This document shows, piece by piece, positions 33,153 to 43,022 of a stretch of 64,000 nucleotides of DNA (the stretch's first letter is position 1; every line of letters begins with the position of its first letter). Below the pieces are notes generated by a model, which was not told the origin of the DNA, made no database searches, and was given only the letters and a program-made list of their open reading frames with translations. Location: the NCBI GenBank assembly GCA_964484325.1, contig CAZAEE010000005.1, positions 10,106 through 74,105 of the forward strand, written 5' to 3'. The stretch is from CAYLXX01 sp964484325 (lineage in GTDB: Bacteria; Patescibacteriota; Microgenomatia; UBA1406; GWC2-37-13). The translations under genes were made by a program, and so were the position numbers.

Positions 33153-35678
33153 TTATACAAAACTAAGCCTGCCTTTACCTGAGATAAGCTTATAGTAAAG
33201 AAGCTTCATAAGCTCTGTGCTAACAAAGTAACAGACTACAATAATCAAAATTGTCAAAAGATCGGATCGACTCGGCGAAATAAACTTAAAAAGATTGTGA
33301 CCAAACATAGTAAACGGCAGCACAATAGCTGTCAAAAAGGCCGCACTTGTAAGAATGATTAAGGGTGCAGACGGTAACTTGGCTTTATAGACGGGTAAGC
33401 GTGTACGAATCGAGAAAAGAAATAATAACTCTGTTAATACAGAACCAATAAACCAGTTTGTTTGCAAAACTTGGGGAGAAATTTTATAAAAAAGAGCAAA
33501 AAAAACAAAGTCAAAAACTGTGCTCACTACCCCAAGAATCGTTCCGATTAAAACAATCTCTTTAATCTCATAGGTCCGAGGACTTTTAAGCTCTTTCACG
33601 TCAATTGTATCGGTCGCGACTGCAATCATTGGGAAATCAGTTAACAAATTGATTAATAAAATCTGAAGCGGGAGTAATGGCAAATATGTTACAAAAAGTG
33701 AAGAAATGGCAACTGTATAAAAATTACCAAAGTTTGATGATAACGTGGCACGAATGTATTTTGAAGTGTTGGCAAATGTCTCCCTTCCCTCTTTAATGCC
33801 ATCAATAATTACCCTCAAACTTTTTTTCAGTAAAATGATGTCAGCTGCTTCTCTGGCAACATCGGTCGCGTTTTGGACAACAAGCGCTACATTAGCAATC
33901 TTTAAAGCAGGTGCGTCATTAATGCCTTCTCCAAGAAAACCTACCTCATATTTTTCCTCAAGTAGTTGGATAATGTTATATTTTTGCTGAGGAGAAACGC
34001 GCGCGAATACATGATACTTTAACACAGCTTCATGTTGATCATGTTCTGATAAATTATCAAACTCATCTCCGGTTAAAACTTCTGTCGGATCTGTAATTAA
34101 CGAGATTTTATGGGCAACAATTCCGGCTACCTCTCGACTATCACCTGTTAACACTTTTATCTGCACATTAAGCTGTTTTGCTTCTTGTATGGACTCATTA
34201 ACAGTTTTTTTAATGGGATCAATGAACGAAATCAATCCAACAAACTCAAGACCTTTCTCATCCGGATCTTTTTCCTGACTATAACTTATCTCTTTTCTGG
34301 CAACTGCGATGATTCTGTTTCCTTTCTCTTTCTCAGTCCACTTGGTGATTTCGTGTTTTTCTTTGATCGTCAAGTTTACACATAGTTTTTCAATTTCTTC
34401 AAGTGCTCCGCGAACTATCAGTTGATAGTGACTGTTTTTTTTCACGATCATGCTTGATCTTTTACGGACAGGATCAAAGGGTATTTCTTTTACTCTTTCA
34501 TACTGAGCCATTTTCTTTTTATCAGGTTCAGATAGCGAATTAAGGAGCGTGATGTCAAAAGAATGGACTGACTGATTTTTATTTTTTCGAAGCGTTGACG
34601 CTAATGTAGCGTCAACGAGTACGTCTTCATCTTTTTTTAGTGCCAACGAATCTTGTAATGTCAGTTGATTTTCAGTCAGTGTTCCGGTTTTATCAGTACA
34701 TAAAACTTCAATACTCCCCAAATCCTCAATAGCCGACAGACGTTTTACAACCACTTTACTTCTTGCAAGTCGCAGAGCACCTCGCGATAAAGAAAAAGTG
34801 ATAACAACTGGCAATGCTTCGGGGATGACGCTCACTGCCAAAGCAATGGAAAAGATAAGAAGCTCAGGCACGTTTACGGCCGCGCCTTTCAAAAAAATAT
34901 TGATACAAAAAATACCAGCTAGTGTTGTCAAGATAAGATAAAGAATAAACCGGCTGAATCGGGCGATGCCTTTTTCAAAACTGCTTTGCCGATGTGTTTC
35001 AACAGTTAGCTTCGTGATTTGACCAAGAACGGTTGAACGGCCGGTTGCAAAAACTACGCCTTTTGCTTCACCAGAAGCAATAGTTGTTCCAGAAAAACAG
35101 ATGTTAGTTGCTTGATACATTTCTTTGACTTCTGTACTTAATTCTGTAGGAGTCTTCCTGACAGCGACTGACTCTCCTGTTAAAACTGACTCATCAACGG
35201 TGACATTAGTTTCTTCAATAATTCGAACATCTGCCGGCACGACATCGCCAGCTTCAAGAAGAATAATATCTCCTGGAACAAGTTCTGAACTGTCGACCTC
35301 CATCTCTTTACCAGCGCGAACTACTCTATCTTGTGAACGAATAAACTTTTTTAAAAGTTTCAGTGTTCGCTCGGAATGATATTCTTGGTAAAATCCGAGA
35401 GTAGTGTTAATCGATACAAAAAGTAAAATCATTGAGGCGTCAATTTTTTCTCCAAGAAAATAAGAGATACCTGCCGCCGCTATAAGCAAATATAAAAATG
35501 GTGACTTAAATTGACGAAGTAATACCTGCCACCAGTATGTTTGTTGACTCCCGATGATATTCGGACCGTATTTCTGAAGTCTTGCATGAGCTTCTGTATT
35601 AGCTAAACCATCTTTGCCTGTTTCCAAAAGACGAAATAAGTCCTCAATTTTTTTATCTGTAAAAGTCGAAAAACCCAT
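33153..35678 (-). CDS. Cation-transporting P-type ATPase (P2/MgtA-like)
   Basis: This 841-aa P-type ATPase reads from the ATG at 35678; a minus-strand TATTAT lies 7 nt upstream. The actuator TGES is in VLTGESVAV, the phosphorylation motif is CTDKTGTLTENQ, and KVLTGDSREV and the hinge follow. The hinge is GEGINDAPAL, with Glu where most members have Asp. TM4 VIPEALPVVITFSLSRGA resembles Ca2+/Mg2+-type pumps rather than heavy-metal pumps, and no N-terminal metal-binding domain is present. Ion specificity, Mg2+ or Ca2+, is uncertain. Confidence 0.9.
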   Translation of the reverse strand: MGFSTFTDKKIEDLFRLLETGKDGLANTEAHARLQKYGPNIIGSQQTYWWQVLLRQFKSPFLYLLIAAAGISYFLGEKIDASMILLFVSINTTLGFYQEYHSERTLKLLKKFIRSQDRVVRAGKEMEVDSSELVPGDIILLEAGDVVPADVRIIEETNVTVDESVLTGESVAVRKTPTELSTEVKEMYQATNICFSGTTIASGEAKGVVFATGRSTVLGQITKLTVETHRQSSFEKGIARFSRFILYLILTTLAGIFCINIFLKGAAVNVPELLIFSIALAVSVIPEALPVVITFSLSRGALRLARSKVVVKRLSAIEDLGSIEVLCTDKTGTLTENQLTLQDSLALKKDEDVLVDATLASTLRKNKNQSVHSFDITLLNSLSEPDKKKMAQYERVKEIPFDPVRKRSSMIVKKNSHYQLIVRGALEEIEKLCVNLTIKEKHEITKWTEKEKGNRIIAVARKEISYSQEKDPDEKGLEFVGLISFIDPIKKTVNESIQEAKQLNVQIKVLTGDSREVAGIVAHKISLITDPTEVLTGDEFDNLSEHDQHEAVLKYHVFARVSPQQKYNIIQLLEEKYEVGFLGEGINDAPALKIANVALVVQNATDVAREAADIILLKKSLRVIIDGIKEGRETFANTSKYIRATLSSNFGNFYTVAISSLFVTYLPLLPLQILLINLLTDFPMIAVATDTIDVKELKSPRTYEIKEIVLIGTILGVVSTVFDFVFFALFYKISPQVLQTNWFIGSVLTELLFLFSIRTRLPVYKAKLPSAPLIILTSAAFLTAIVLPFTMFGHNLFKFISPSRSDLLTILIIVVCYFVSTELMKLLYYKLISGKGRLSFV

Positions 35679-35758
35679 GTACTTGATAATACCCCATTTC
35701 AAGAACTAATTTCAAATAGAGCTTTTTGAAGTAAGAAAATTATGGTAAGATTGCTGGT

Positions 35759-36484
35759 ATGATACCAATTCTATTTTCTGTAATTACTGCTTGTTCAACC
35801 TTCTTAGGAGGTATTTTTTCTCTTTATAATCAAAAAAAGATTCATTATATCTTAAGCTTTACTGCCGGAGTACTTATCGCGGTGTGTTTTTTCGACATTA
35901 TTCCTGAAATATTTGACATCGTTCAAAAGAACAATTATGACATTACGCTTCCTCTTATCGCTATTGTAGTTGGTTATTTGCTTATTCACATTTTAGAAAA
36001 ATATGCCGTTATTCATCACTCACATGAAGGTGAATACGCCACCCATCGTCACCCTCAAGTAGGAATGATCAGCTCAGCTGGACTGGTATTTCATAGTTTA
36101 CTTGATGGTATTGGCATAGGACTAGGTTTTCACGTTAACCCACATGTCGGAATGATAGTTGCGCTTGCTGTAATCTCTCACGATTTTTCCGATGGTTTAA
36201 ACACTGTCTCATTAATGCTCATTAACAAAAATACCCGAAAGAAAGCCTTTCTGTTTCTGGTCTTTGATGCAGTTGCACCTTTTCTCGGTGTAGTTATCAC
36301 CTTTATCATAGCCATTCCTGAAACAATACTTGTTCTGTACTTAGGATTTTTTGCCGGATTTCTTCTCTATATCGGCTCAAGCGATCTTTTACCGGAAGCA
36401 CACAGCAAACATAGTTCCTGGAAAATGATTGGCTTAACAGTCTTTGGTATTGTCTTCATCTTTATCGTCACAAGATTTACTTGA
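35759..36484 (+). CDS. ZIP family metal transporter
   Basis: This 241-aa membrane protein has about seven to eight TM helices. The conserved metal-site helices HSLLDGIGIGLGF (TM4) and ISHDFSDGLNTVSL (TM5) carry the His/Asp/Asn ligands of ZIP transporters. A His-containing loop HHSHEGEYATHRH lies before TM4. The likely substrate is zinc or another divalent metal. TAAGAT (35746-35751) ends 7 nt before the ATG. It diverges from the P-type ATPase gene, so both neighbours move divalent cations. Confidence 0.88.
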   Translation: MIPILFSVITACSTFLGGIFSLYNQKKIHYILSFTAGVLIAVCFFDIIPEIFDIVQKNNYDITLPLIAIVVGYLLIHILEKYAVIHHSHEGEYATHRHPQVGMISSAGLVFHSLLDGIGIGLGFHVNPHVGMIVALAVISHDFSDGLNTVSLMLINKNTRKKAFLFLVFDAVAPFLGVVITFIIAIPETILVLYLGFFAGFLLYIGSSDLLPEAHSKHSSWKMIGLTVFGIVFIFIVTRFT

Positions 36485-36889
36485 TTACCGTCGCTTATTC
36501 TCAATTAGGGAAAGTGTGAAAATGGAGATCATCACGATTTGACATCCGATACATACCGGACAGATAACATGAAGCTGGAATAACTCCCGATAAGCAATCC
36601 AAAGACAAAAAACGAGTCCGAATGTCGCCATACCTAACATCAACTTTTTGTTGTGTAGAATTGCGGCAACAAAAATGATTATGTATCCTATAAATCCGTA
36701 AAGTGGTGTTGGCACTCCAAAAGTTTTTGCCACTGCTCCGGAAATGACTGCGTCGCAGTTAACTACGCTGTTGATTCGACACGGTTGAAATGCTGGATGA
36801 AAAAACTGTTGCCACAGAAGATAAATCGAAAGGAGTAAACCAATAAGAGAAAGAATTTTTACGTATAAATATATTTTTTTACTACTCAT
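36485..36889 (-). CDS. Vitamin K epoxide reductase (VKOR) family protein
   Basis: This 134-aa four-TM protein has the VKOR pattern: a loop cysteine pair in QPCRINSVVNCDAVISG and the active-site CxxC in CPVCIGC near residue 110. Bacterial VKOR reoxidises a thioredoxin-like oxidase during disulfide formation and passes electrons to quinone. No fused thioredoxin domain is present and no DsbA-like gene is visible in the window. It lies 3 nt after the SDR gene. Cys-rich surface proteins elsewhere in the window are possible clients. Confidence 0.9.
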   Translation of the reverse strand: MSSKKIYLYVKILSLIGLLLSIYLLWQQFFHPAFQPCRINSVVNCDAVISGAVAKTFGVPTPLYGFIGYIIIFVAAILHNKKLMLGMATFGLVFCLWIAYRELFQLHVICPVCIGCQIVMISIFTLSLIENKRR

Positions 36890-36892
36890 GTT

Positions 36893-37711
36893 TTAGGATA
36901 ACAACACCCCGCCATCAACAACCACTTGCGTCCCTGTCATATACGATGACATTTCTGAAGCAAGAAACAAAGCTACCTTACCAATATCATCAGGCTCGCC
37001 CATTCTATGCATGGGGATTTTAGACAAAAAACTCTCTAGTACCTTTTTCATGTCAACCGAAGGAGATATTGGCATGGCTGCTTGCAGTCTCTGAACACCG
37101 GGTGTAAGTACTCCACCTGGCGCAATGGCATTCACCCAGATTTTATGAGGTGCCAGCTCTAAGGCTATATTTTTCGTGAAACCCCACACGCCATGTTTTG
37201 ATGCATCGTAGTGAGCAAGACCAACAGATGAAGGATGCAGAGCATCGATTGAAGTAACATTGATGATTTTACCACCTTTACCCTGAGTAATCATTTGACT
37301 AGATGCATATTTAACACATAAAAAGACACCATTCAGGTTTACTCCGATCACTTTTTCAAAATCTGCCAATGTCATTTGGGAAACAGGAATCGACGGATAA
37401 ATTCCGGCATTATTCACCAAGATGTCGACTGAACCATACGTTTGAACTGCTTTTTCAACCATGGCCTTCACCTGATCTTCCATCGACACATCTGTGGGAA
37501 TGGCCATCGCTTTCCACCCTTTGGCAGTCAGATCCTGAGCTGCTTTTTCACCTTCAGAAGCTGTCCGATTGGCGATCACGACATTAGCACCAGCTTCAGC
37601 CAGTCGATACGAAATGCCATAGCCTATACCCAAAGCGCCACCTGTAACAATCGCAGTCTGACCAGTTAAGTTAAGAAGTTGCTGAATCGGTTTCATGTTT
37701 GATGGGTCCAT
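36893..37711 (-). CDS. Short-chain dehydrogenase/reductase (SDR)
   Basis: This 272-aa classical SDR has the nucleotide loop TGGALGIGYGI and the structural NNAG. The catalytic Ser is in INVTSIDALH and YxxxK is YDASKHG. The C-terminus PDDIGKVALFLASEMSSYMTGTQVVVDGG is typical. VIANR after the second strand favours NADP. The substrate is unknown. A TATACT lies 9 nt before the ATG at 37711. It precedes the VKOR gene in a two-gene operon. Confidence 0.88.
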   Translation of the reverse strand: MDPSNMKPIQQLLNLTGQTAIVTGGALGIGYGISYRLAEAGANVVIANRTASEGEKAAQDLTAKGWKAMAIPTDVSMEDQVKAMVEKAVQTYGSVDILVNNAGIYPSIPVSQMTLADFEKVIGVNLNGVFLCVKYASSQMITQGKGGKIINVTSIDALHPSSVGLAHYDASKHGVWGFTKNIALELAPHKIWVNAIAPGGVLTPGVQRLQAAMPISPSVDMKKVLESFLSKIPMHRMGEPDDIGKVALFLASEMSSYMTGTQVVVDGGVLLS

Positions 37712-37796
37712 TGCGATTTAAGTATAGTACTTTTTTTTAAAAACAACAGATATATTTTCATACAGGATTATTACGCAGGCTTGATAAGCTTTTTAT

Positions 37797-38132
37797 ATGA
37801 GGCCATTAAAACTGGTTATTTTGGTTTTGATTGTCCTGATGCTGATTGCGACTGCTTTTGCTCTTACTATATATAAAAAAGCTCAAATTCAGGAACGTGC
37901 ACAGGCGTTACAACAGGCAGCATTGATTCAAAAAAAAAGCGATAATCAAAAGAAATTACAAGATTGTTTGGCAAAACAAGACGTCTCTCTTCAAAAAAGT
38001 ATTGAGACAGAGTGCGCCAATAGTGACAACAACCCAACCTGTAGTCCTTCTCAAACTGCAATGCAGGATATTATGAGGCGGGTCGATGAAAATAAAGATA
38101 TCTGTAGACTGAAGTATGAAAATAACTATTGA
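37797..38132 (+). CDS. Small TM-anchored coiled-coil protein
   Basis: This 111-aa protein has a TM or signal helix at residues about 6-26. An outer Gln/Lys/Ala-rich helix follows (QIQERAQALQQAALIQKK), and then four cysteines over the last 60 residues (DCLAK, ECANS, PTCSP, DICRL). It resembles a small secreted disulfide protein. No family is recognised. A weak TAAGCT -10 lies 5 nt upstream of the ATG. Confidence 0.55.
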   Translation: MRPLKLVILVLIVLMLIATAFALTIYKKAQIQERAQALQQAALIQKKSDNQKKLQDCLAKQDVSLQKSIETECANSDNNPTCSPSQTAMQDIMRRVDENKDICRLKYENNY

Positions 38133-38165
38133 AATGGGTCAATGGAGTATGATATTGTTAAAAAT

Positions 38166-39368
38166 ATGGATACTACGAAAGCGCCACCAAGCCAACCTCA
38201 ATCTCCTCAAATTACCCCTAATAAAACGACTAACCCAAAACTACTCCTTTCAGCAACTTTTTTAGTCATAATATCGATCATCAGCATTTTTTTTCTCTCA
38301 TCCAAATTAACATCGAGGTCCAACATTACCCAAGTACCCACAGCGGCGGTCCAAACCCCGTTATTTCTTGCCATTGAAAGTCCCCGGGGGCCTGTGACAG
38401 CTGTTGATGGAGAAGTTCTCGTAAAAGGTAAGACGCTTCCATATACTACAGTCATGGCCTATTCAGACACTGATGAAACAAGCATCGACAGCGACGCAGA
38501 TGGCAACTTCGAAACGAGCGTCATAGTCGGTGAAAATGGTGGACTAATCGGTATATCAGCGTTTTCTGATACTGGTGAAGAAAAAAGTGAAGCGTTAAAC
38601 ATACAACAATCTGAAGTTCTTGGAAAAAATACCTCTTCTAATCAGGAATCTGATAAACACGGCGGATCAGATAACAAAAGTGCCGGTAATGTGAAAAGTT
38701 CAACTAGTCAATCTGAGCCACCAGGACAGTCGAAGAAAGATTTTCATGGACCAAAAGGTCTACCTACACCACCAACTGATCAACAATTAACAGGGGGAGA
38801 GACCAAAAATCACGCTGAGGTCGAAAATGAGATAAAAACCTTTAAAAACAAAGGTCAAGAAAAAAAAGCGGCCAAAATCGGGGCTGAAAAAATCAAAGAA
38901 CTTACCTCAGAAAGTTCAGGAAGTGCCGAGCTGACGAAAAAACAGCTTAAAAAAATGGAGTCGTCTGAAGCATCGAGTGCAGCTCAACTAAAACGTCATG
39001 CTATATCAGGGGTGATTACAGCGCTGGGAGATGGACTGATTACGATTGCCCACCAGATTCAACGAGATCGCATCACAATGATTGCATATAATGCTTCAAC
39101 AGTCGTTGTAATGAAAGATATTCCCAATGCCACAGTCGCTAATCTTCAGGTGGGAATGCGTATTGCAGCCGTTGGTCAACCAGTTGATGCTGTACTATTA
39201 GCAACTCGAATTCATGTTATTCCAGGGAAAGCGAATGGCATCTTCAGAAAATTCCCGATCGCCTCACCAAGCGCCACTCTTTCCAGTAGTCCAACGCCAA
39301 TTGCGACCGAAAGTGGTACCATCACGCCGTCTGTCTCAATCAGCCCGACACCTTCACCGACACCATAA
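38166..39368 (+). CDS. One-TM surface protein with Ig-like and DUF5666-like domains
   Basis: This protein is read from the ATG at 38166 (400 aa); the in-frame upstream ATG lies before the likely -10 GATATT. The TM helix is at about 25-47. An Ig-like segment (GEVLVKGKTLPYTTVMAY to AFSDTGEE) follows, then a Ser/Lys-rich low-complexity region. Near 290-355 is a small beta domain (SGVITALGDGLITI and VGMRIAAVGQ) of DUF5666 character. The tail is a Ser/Pro/Thr repeat (SPTPSPTP). It is probably a cell-wall or surface protein; function unknown. Confidence 0.65.
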   Translation: MDTTKAPPSQPQSPQITPNKTTNPKLLLSATFLVIISIISIFFLSSKLTSRSNITQVPTAAVQTPLFLAIESPRGPVTAVDGEVLVKGKTLPYTTVMAYSDTDETSIDSDADGNFETSVIVGENGGLIGISAFSDTGEEKSEALNIQQSEVLGKNTSSNQESDKHGGSDNKSAGNVKSSTSQSEPPGQSKKDFHGPKGLPTPPTDQQLTGGETKNHAEVENEIKTFKNKGQEKKAAKIGAEKIKELTSESSGSAELTKKQLKKMESSEASSAAQLKRHAISGVITALGDGLITIAHQIQRDRITMIAYNASTVVVMKDIPNATVANLQVGMRIAAVGQPVDAVLLATRIHVIPGKANGIFRKFPIASPSATLSSSPTPIATESGTITPSVSISPTPSPTP

Positions 39369-39369
39369 T

Positions 39370-39915
39370 CTAAATAATTTCCAGTTGTTTAAACCACTCA
39401 TACCAAACTTGTTCCAGTCCAGGATTTGTTTCCCAGGTTTTTTCGTCAATCTCACCTTTTAAATACTTGTCAGTCAGTTGAGCCATTTTTTTGATTTCCT
39501 CAATTGAGTACCAACCATATTTTTTTACCTCAGGAGGATTTATGGTAATATCCCCTGTAACTTCAACTGAATATACTTTCCAATCATGGTGATCCCCACC
39601 GGGCCGACTACAACGCAAGTTTTTTCTCCCTTCAATGAGTAACTGCAACATTGTTGCCATTAATCCCACTTCTTCTTTTAACTCCCTTCTGGCCGCTTCT
39701 TCAAACGATGGACTATTGTCGACATGACCGGCTGGTGGAGCAAAGCCAAACGGATAAATCTTTCGCTCGATTAACAGATATTTATTATCTTTTTTCACGA
39801 GCATACCAACGCTGGTGTGATCGCAGTTTCTTATAGGCACAATTGTAGCAAATTTGCACTTGTTTCCGACATCAAAAAAAGGGTATGATAATATAATGGC
39901 CCAAAAAAACTCCAT
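39370..39915 (-). CDS. NUDIX hydrolase
   Basis: The Nudix box GHVDNSPSFEEAARRELKEEVGL (GX5EX7REUXEEXGU) is complete, so the enzyme hydrolyses a nucleoside diphosphate linked to another moiety. The end of the protein has a Trp/Tyr-rich region. The start is uncertain: the ATG at 39915 overlaps the GT2 start by 20 nt on the opposite strand, and residues before KCKFATIVP may not be translated. An internal start is possible but no good -10 box decides it. It is convergent with the surface protein gene, ending 1 nt from it. Confidence 0.82.
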   Translation of the reverse strand: MEFFWAIILSYPFFDVGNKCKFATIVPIRNCDHTSVGMLVKKDNKYLLIERKIYPFGFAPPAGHVDNSPSFEEAARRELKEEVGLMATMLQLLIEGRKNLRCSRPGGDHHDWKVYSVEVTGDITINPPEVKKYGWYSIEEIKKMAQLTDKYLKGEIDEKTWETNPGLEQVWYEWFKQLEII

Positions 39916-41374
39916 CAGTCATTTTGATGCTGAAACTGAAAGAATAAAAGGAAAAGGATTTTATCACAAAGGTGTCGAATATATTCATCATAGTAGTCTT
40001 CACTTTAACCAAACAGCCTTTATTCGAGTATCAACATCTCAGAAAGTTTTTTTACTCTGTTTAGTTGTCACAATTGCTGCCGGGTTTTATATTAACTGGA
40101 GAGATACTTTAATTTTCATCATCTCGTTTCTAACAATCATTTATTTTGCAGATCTTCTTTTTAACTTATTTCTTATAATTCGCAGTTTTGCTAAATCTCC
40201 AGAGATAACGGTCAATCAAGACGAATTAACCATTCTCGACAACGAGTTTTTACCAGATTACACTATCCTCTGTCCTCTCTATAAGGAGTGGAGAATTCTA
40301 CCTCAGTTTATTAAAGCGATGCAGAGTCTTGACTATCCGCAAGAAAAACTACAGATCATGCTTCTCCTTGAAGAAAAAGATACCGCAACAATCGCAAAAG
40401 CGCAGGAACTTAATTTATCATCAATTTTTGAGCTTGTCGTCGTACCCCATTCGAAACCTCAGACGAAACCAAAAGCGCTTAACTACGGACTTCAGCGAGC
40501 ACGAGGTGAATTCATCGTCGTATATGACGCTGAAGATATTCCAGAAGTTGATCAGTTGAAAAAAGCGGTTGTTGCCTTTCGCAAAGTTGGCAGTAACGTC
40601 AAGTGCATTCAGGCAAAACTGAACTTTTATAACCCCCACCAAAATATTCTTACCCGAGTTTTTACCGCAGAATACTCGCTCTGGTTTGATCTTGTGTTAA
40701 CTGGACTGCAGTCGATCCATGCACCAATTCCTCTTGGTGGAACTTCCAATCATTTTCGTAAGGTAGATCTAAATGAACTGAAAGGGTGGGATGCGTTTAA
40801 CGTCACTGAAGATTGTGATCTGGGAATGCGCATCATCAAAAAAGGGTATAAAACGGCTATTGTTGACTCAACAACGTATGAAGAAGCAAATAGCAGTATG
40901 ACAAACTGGTTTTGGCAACGGACCCGCTGGATTAAAGGTTATATCCAAACATATTTAGTACACATGAGACAACCTCATGATTTTTTGACTCACTGGAAAG
41001 AACCCCATGTCATTACCTTTCAACTTATTGTCGGTGGCAAAGTCGCCTCGATGGTCATTAATCCTCTGATGTGGACACTAACGATTTTGTACTTTGTTTT
41101 TCGACCGATCATCGGTCCCACCATTGACTCGTTTTTCCCAGCACCGATTCTTTATATGGCAGTATTTTCACTTGTGATCGGCAACTTTTTATATCTATAT
41201 TATTATATGATCGGTGCTGCCAAACGTGAACAACATGAAGTCATAAAGTATGTATTTTTCGTCCCTTTTTATTGGCTCGCAATGAGTCTTGCCACCTATA
41301 TATCTTGGTTTAAATTTATCGCAGAACCGCATTACTGGTCCAAAACCCGTCACGGATTGCACTTGAAAGTCTAA
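39896..41374 (+). CDS. Membrane glycosyltransferase family 2 (cellulose-synthase-like)
   Basis: This 492-aa processive-type GT2 starts at the ATG 39896, where TATGAT (39884-39889) ends 6 nt upstream. It has two N-terminal TM helices and the catalytic domain motifs: DAED (UDP/metal aspartates), TED with the catalytic Asp, and QRTRW (the QxxRW acceptor motif). C-terminal TM helices follow. It lacks a PilZ domain. It should polymerise or transfer sugars at the inner membrane face to make an exopolysaccharide or lipid-linked glycan. The GT-C gene follows 4 nt downstream, suggesting one glycan operon. Confidence 0.9.
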   Translation: MAQKNSISHFDAETERIKGKGFYHKGVEYIHHSSLHFNQTAFIRVSTSQKVFLLCLVVTIAAGFYINWRDTLIFIISFLTIIYFADLLFNLFLIIRSFAKSPEITVNQDELTILDNEFLPDYTILCPLYKEWRILPQFIKAMQSLDYPQEKLQIMLLLEEKDTATIAKAQELNLSSIFELVVVPHSKPQTKPKALNYGLQRARGEFIVVYDAEDIPEVDQLKKAVVAFRKVGSNVKCIQAKLNFYNPHQNILTRVFTAEYSLWFDLVLTGLQSIHAPIPLGGTSNHFRKVDLNELKGWDAFNVTEDCDLGMRIIKKGYKTAIVDSTTYEEANSSMTNWFWQRTRWIKGYIQTYLVHMRQPHDFLTHWKEPHVITFQLIVGGKVASMVINPLMWTLTILYFVFRPIIGPTIDSFFPAPILYMAVFSLVIGNFLYLYYYMIGAAKREQHEVIKYVFFVPFYWLAMSLATYISWFKFIAEPHYWSKTRHGLHLKV

Positions 41375-41377
41375 TTG

Positions 41378-42973
41378 ATGAAAAATATTCAAGCGACAAT
41401 GAGTACAAAACTCATTTGGATCATCCTACTTATTGCAATTACAGTTGATCTCACCGCTCAAGTTTATTATTTTTCTTCAGGCCAAAACCTATTGTTTGGA
41501 GATGCAAGAAGTCATTTGAATATTGCAAGAAGAGTGTACGACAGCACAAACCCTGGACTTGCTCAATTAGGTGGAGTATGGCTTCCTTTACTTCATGTAC
41601 TAATGTTACCTTTTGTTCGTTATGAAATGCTCTGGCACACTGGATTGGCTGGAGCGATAGTTAATTTCTTTTCATTTATTATTGCAGTAATATTTATTTT
41701 TAAGATCGGCGAAATATTATTTGAATCAAAGTTAATACAGTTTCTCATTCCTCTTTTTTATATTTTAAATCCAAACATCATTTATATGTCTACGACTGCG
41801 ATGACAGAAGTTTTATTTATTGCAACATTTACCGGCGCAATATTTTTTTTATTAAAGTGGTCAAAAACAGATAAATTATTAGATTTGATTATAGGTGCAA
41901 TATTTATTTATTTAACTTCAATAAATCGCTATGAGGGTTGGTCTATTGTAATGGCATCTTTTTTTACAGTATTTCTAATATTACTGGCAAAAAAGGTTAA
42001 AAAGGAAACGCTTGAAGGAAGTTTAATTCTTTTTTCTTGTTTAGCATTTTTAGGAATATTTTTATGGTTAATCTGGAATCAGACGATATTCGGAGATCCT
42101 TTGTATTTTTTACATAGTATTTACTCTTCTAAATTGCAAACTGAGGCAGGATTTAAAATTGCTGGTAATCAAACTGTATTGCTTTATAAAAATTTGCCAT
42201 TATCATTACTTGGATATCTTTTTGCGGTAATTGCAAATACAGGTATTGTGATAACGCTTTCTGGAATAATCGGACTTATAACGTGTTGTGGAATTATTTT
42301 GTTTGGAAAAAGGGACTCTAAAGATTATAAATTCTACTTAAGCATATTATTACTACTCGCTCCTTATCTCTTTGAGTCATATGCAATATATAAAGGCAAT
42401 GTACCCTTACATATACCTGAAATTACAGGAGGAATTTTTAATATTCGATTAGGAATGTATGTAATCCCATCTGTATGTGTTTTTATAATGCTATTTTTGA
42501 GAAAAATACCGTCGAATTTCTTTAGACTTTCAATACTAGCTTTTATTATTTCAGCACAATTTACTTTATTCTATCCTTCTATTGCTTTACCCGTAACCTT
42601 ACAATCAGCAAGTGAAGGAATCGGACCTAAGATTGAGGCAGCAAAGTGGATGAGTCGAAATTATCATGGTGGAAAAATATTAGCTTCTTCTGCTGCTGGT
42701 GACCCATTATTATTTGATTCCGGGCTTAAGTTAAATGAGTTTATCGACGACGGTTCATCAAAATTATTTATAAATGCCTTGAAATATCCTCAAAAGTACA
42801 CTAAATATATAGTTATGACAAAGCAACCAGTTGATATGCAAAGAGATTTAGTTTATATACATTTATCAAAAACTGATAAATGGAAAAAATATTATAAAGT
42901 TGCATTTGATAACCTCGTTTTTAAAATCTATGCTCTAAAAAACGATCAAATACTTTCGTATAAAAAAATGTAG
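41378..42973 (+). CDS. GT-C family membrane glycosyltransferase (GT39/ArnT-like)
   Basis: This 531-aa protein has about 11-12 TM helices. The first outer loop contains GDARSHLNIARRV, the usual place of the catalytic acidic residue in polyprenyl-sugar-dependent GT-C enzymes. It shares this block and WLPLxH with the protein at 44765-46324, so the two are paralogues. Its codons are markedly AT-richer (many ata, tta, aat) than those of its neighbours, which may reflect transfer. It follows the GT2 gene by 3 nt. It should transfer a sugar from a lipid carrier onto an outer glycan or protein. Confidence 0.8.
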   Translation: MKNIQATMSTKLIWIILLIAITVDLTAQVYYFSSGQNLLFGDARSHLNIARRVYDSTNPGLAQLGGVWLPLLHVLMLPFVRYEMLWHTGLAGAIVNFFSFIIAVIFIFKIGEILFESKLIQFLIPLFYILNPNIIYMSTTAMTEVLFIATFTGAIFFLLKWSKTDKLLDLIIGAIFIYLTSINRYEGWSIVMASFFTVFLILLAKKVKKETLEGSLILFSCLAFLGIFLWLIWNQTIFGDPLYFLHSIYSSKLQTEAGFKIAGNQTVLLYKNLPLSLLGYLFAVIANTGIVITLSGIIGLITCCGIILFGKRDSKDYKFYLSILLLLAPYLFESYAIYKGNVPLHIPEITGGIFNIRLGMYVIPSVCVFIMLFLRKIPSNFFRLSILAFIISAQFTLFYPSIALPVTLQSASEGIGPKIEAAKWMSRNYHGGKILASSAAGDPLLFDSGLKLNEFIDDGSSKLFINALKYPQKYTKYIVMTKQPVDMQRDLVYIHLSKTDKWKKYYKVAFDNLVFKIYALKNDQILSYKKM

Positions 42974-43006
42974 CAACCTGGTTAAATTCTCTCAGATTGC
43001 TACATT
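42961..43006 (-). terminator. Intrinsic terminator of the 43023-43430 secreted-protein gene
   Basis: TTGCTACATT (42997-43006) and AATGTAGCAA (42967-42976) form a perfect 10-bp stem with a 20-nt loop. On the minus strand it is followed by TTTTT, from the plus-strand A-run ending at 42968. The stem therefore terminates the minus-strand gene and overlaps the stop of the convergent GT-C gene. Confidence 0.6.
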
Positions 43007-43022
43007 ATGACTTAAGACTTAT

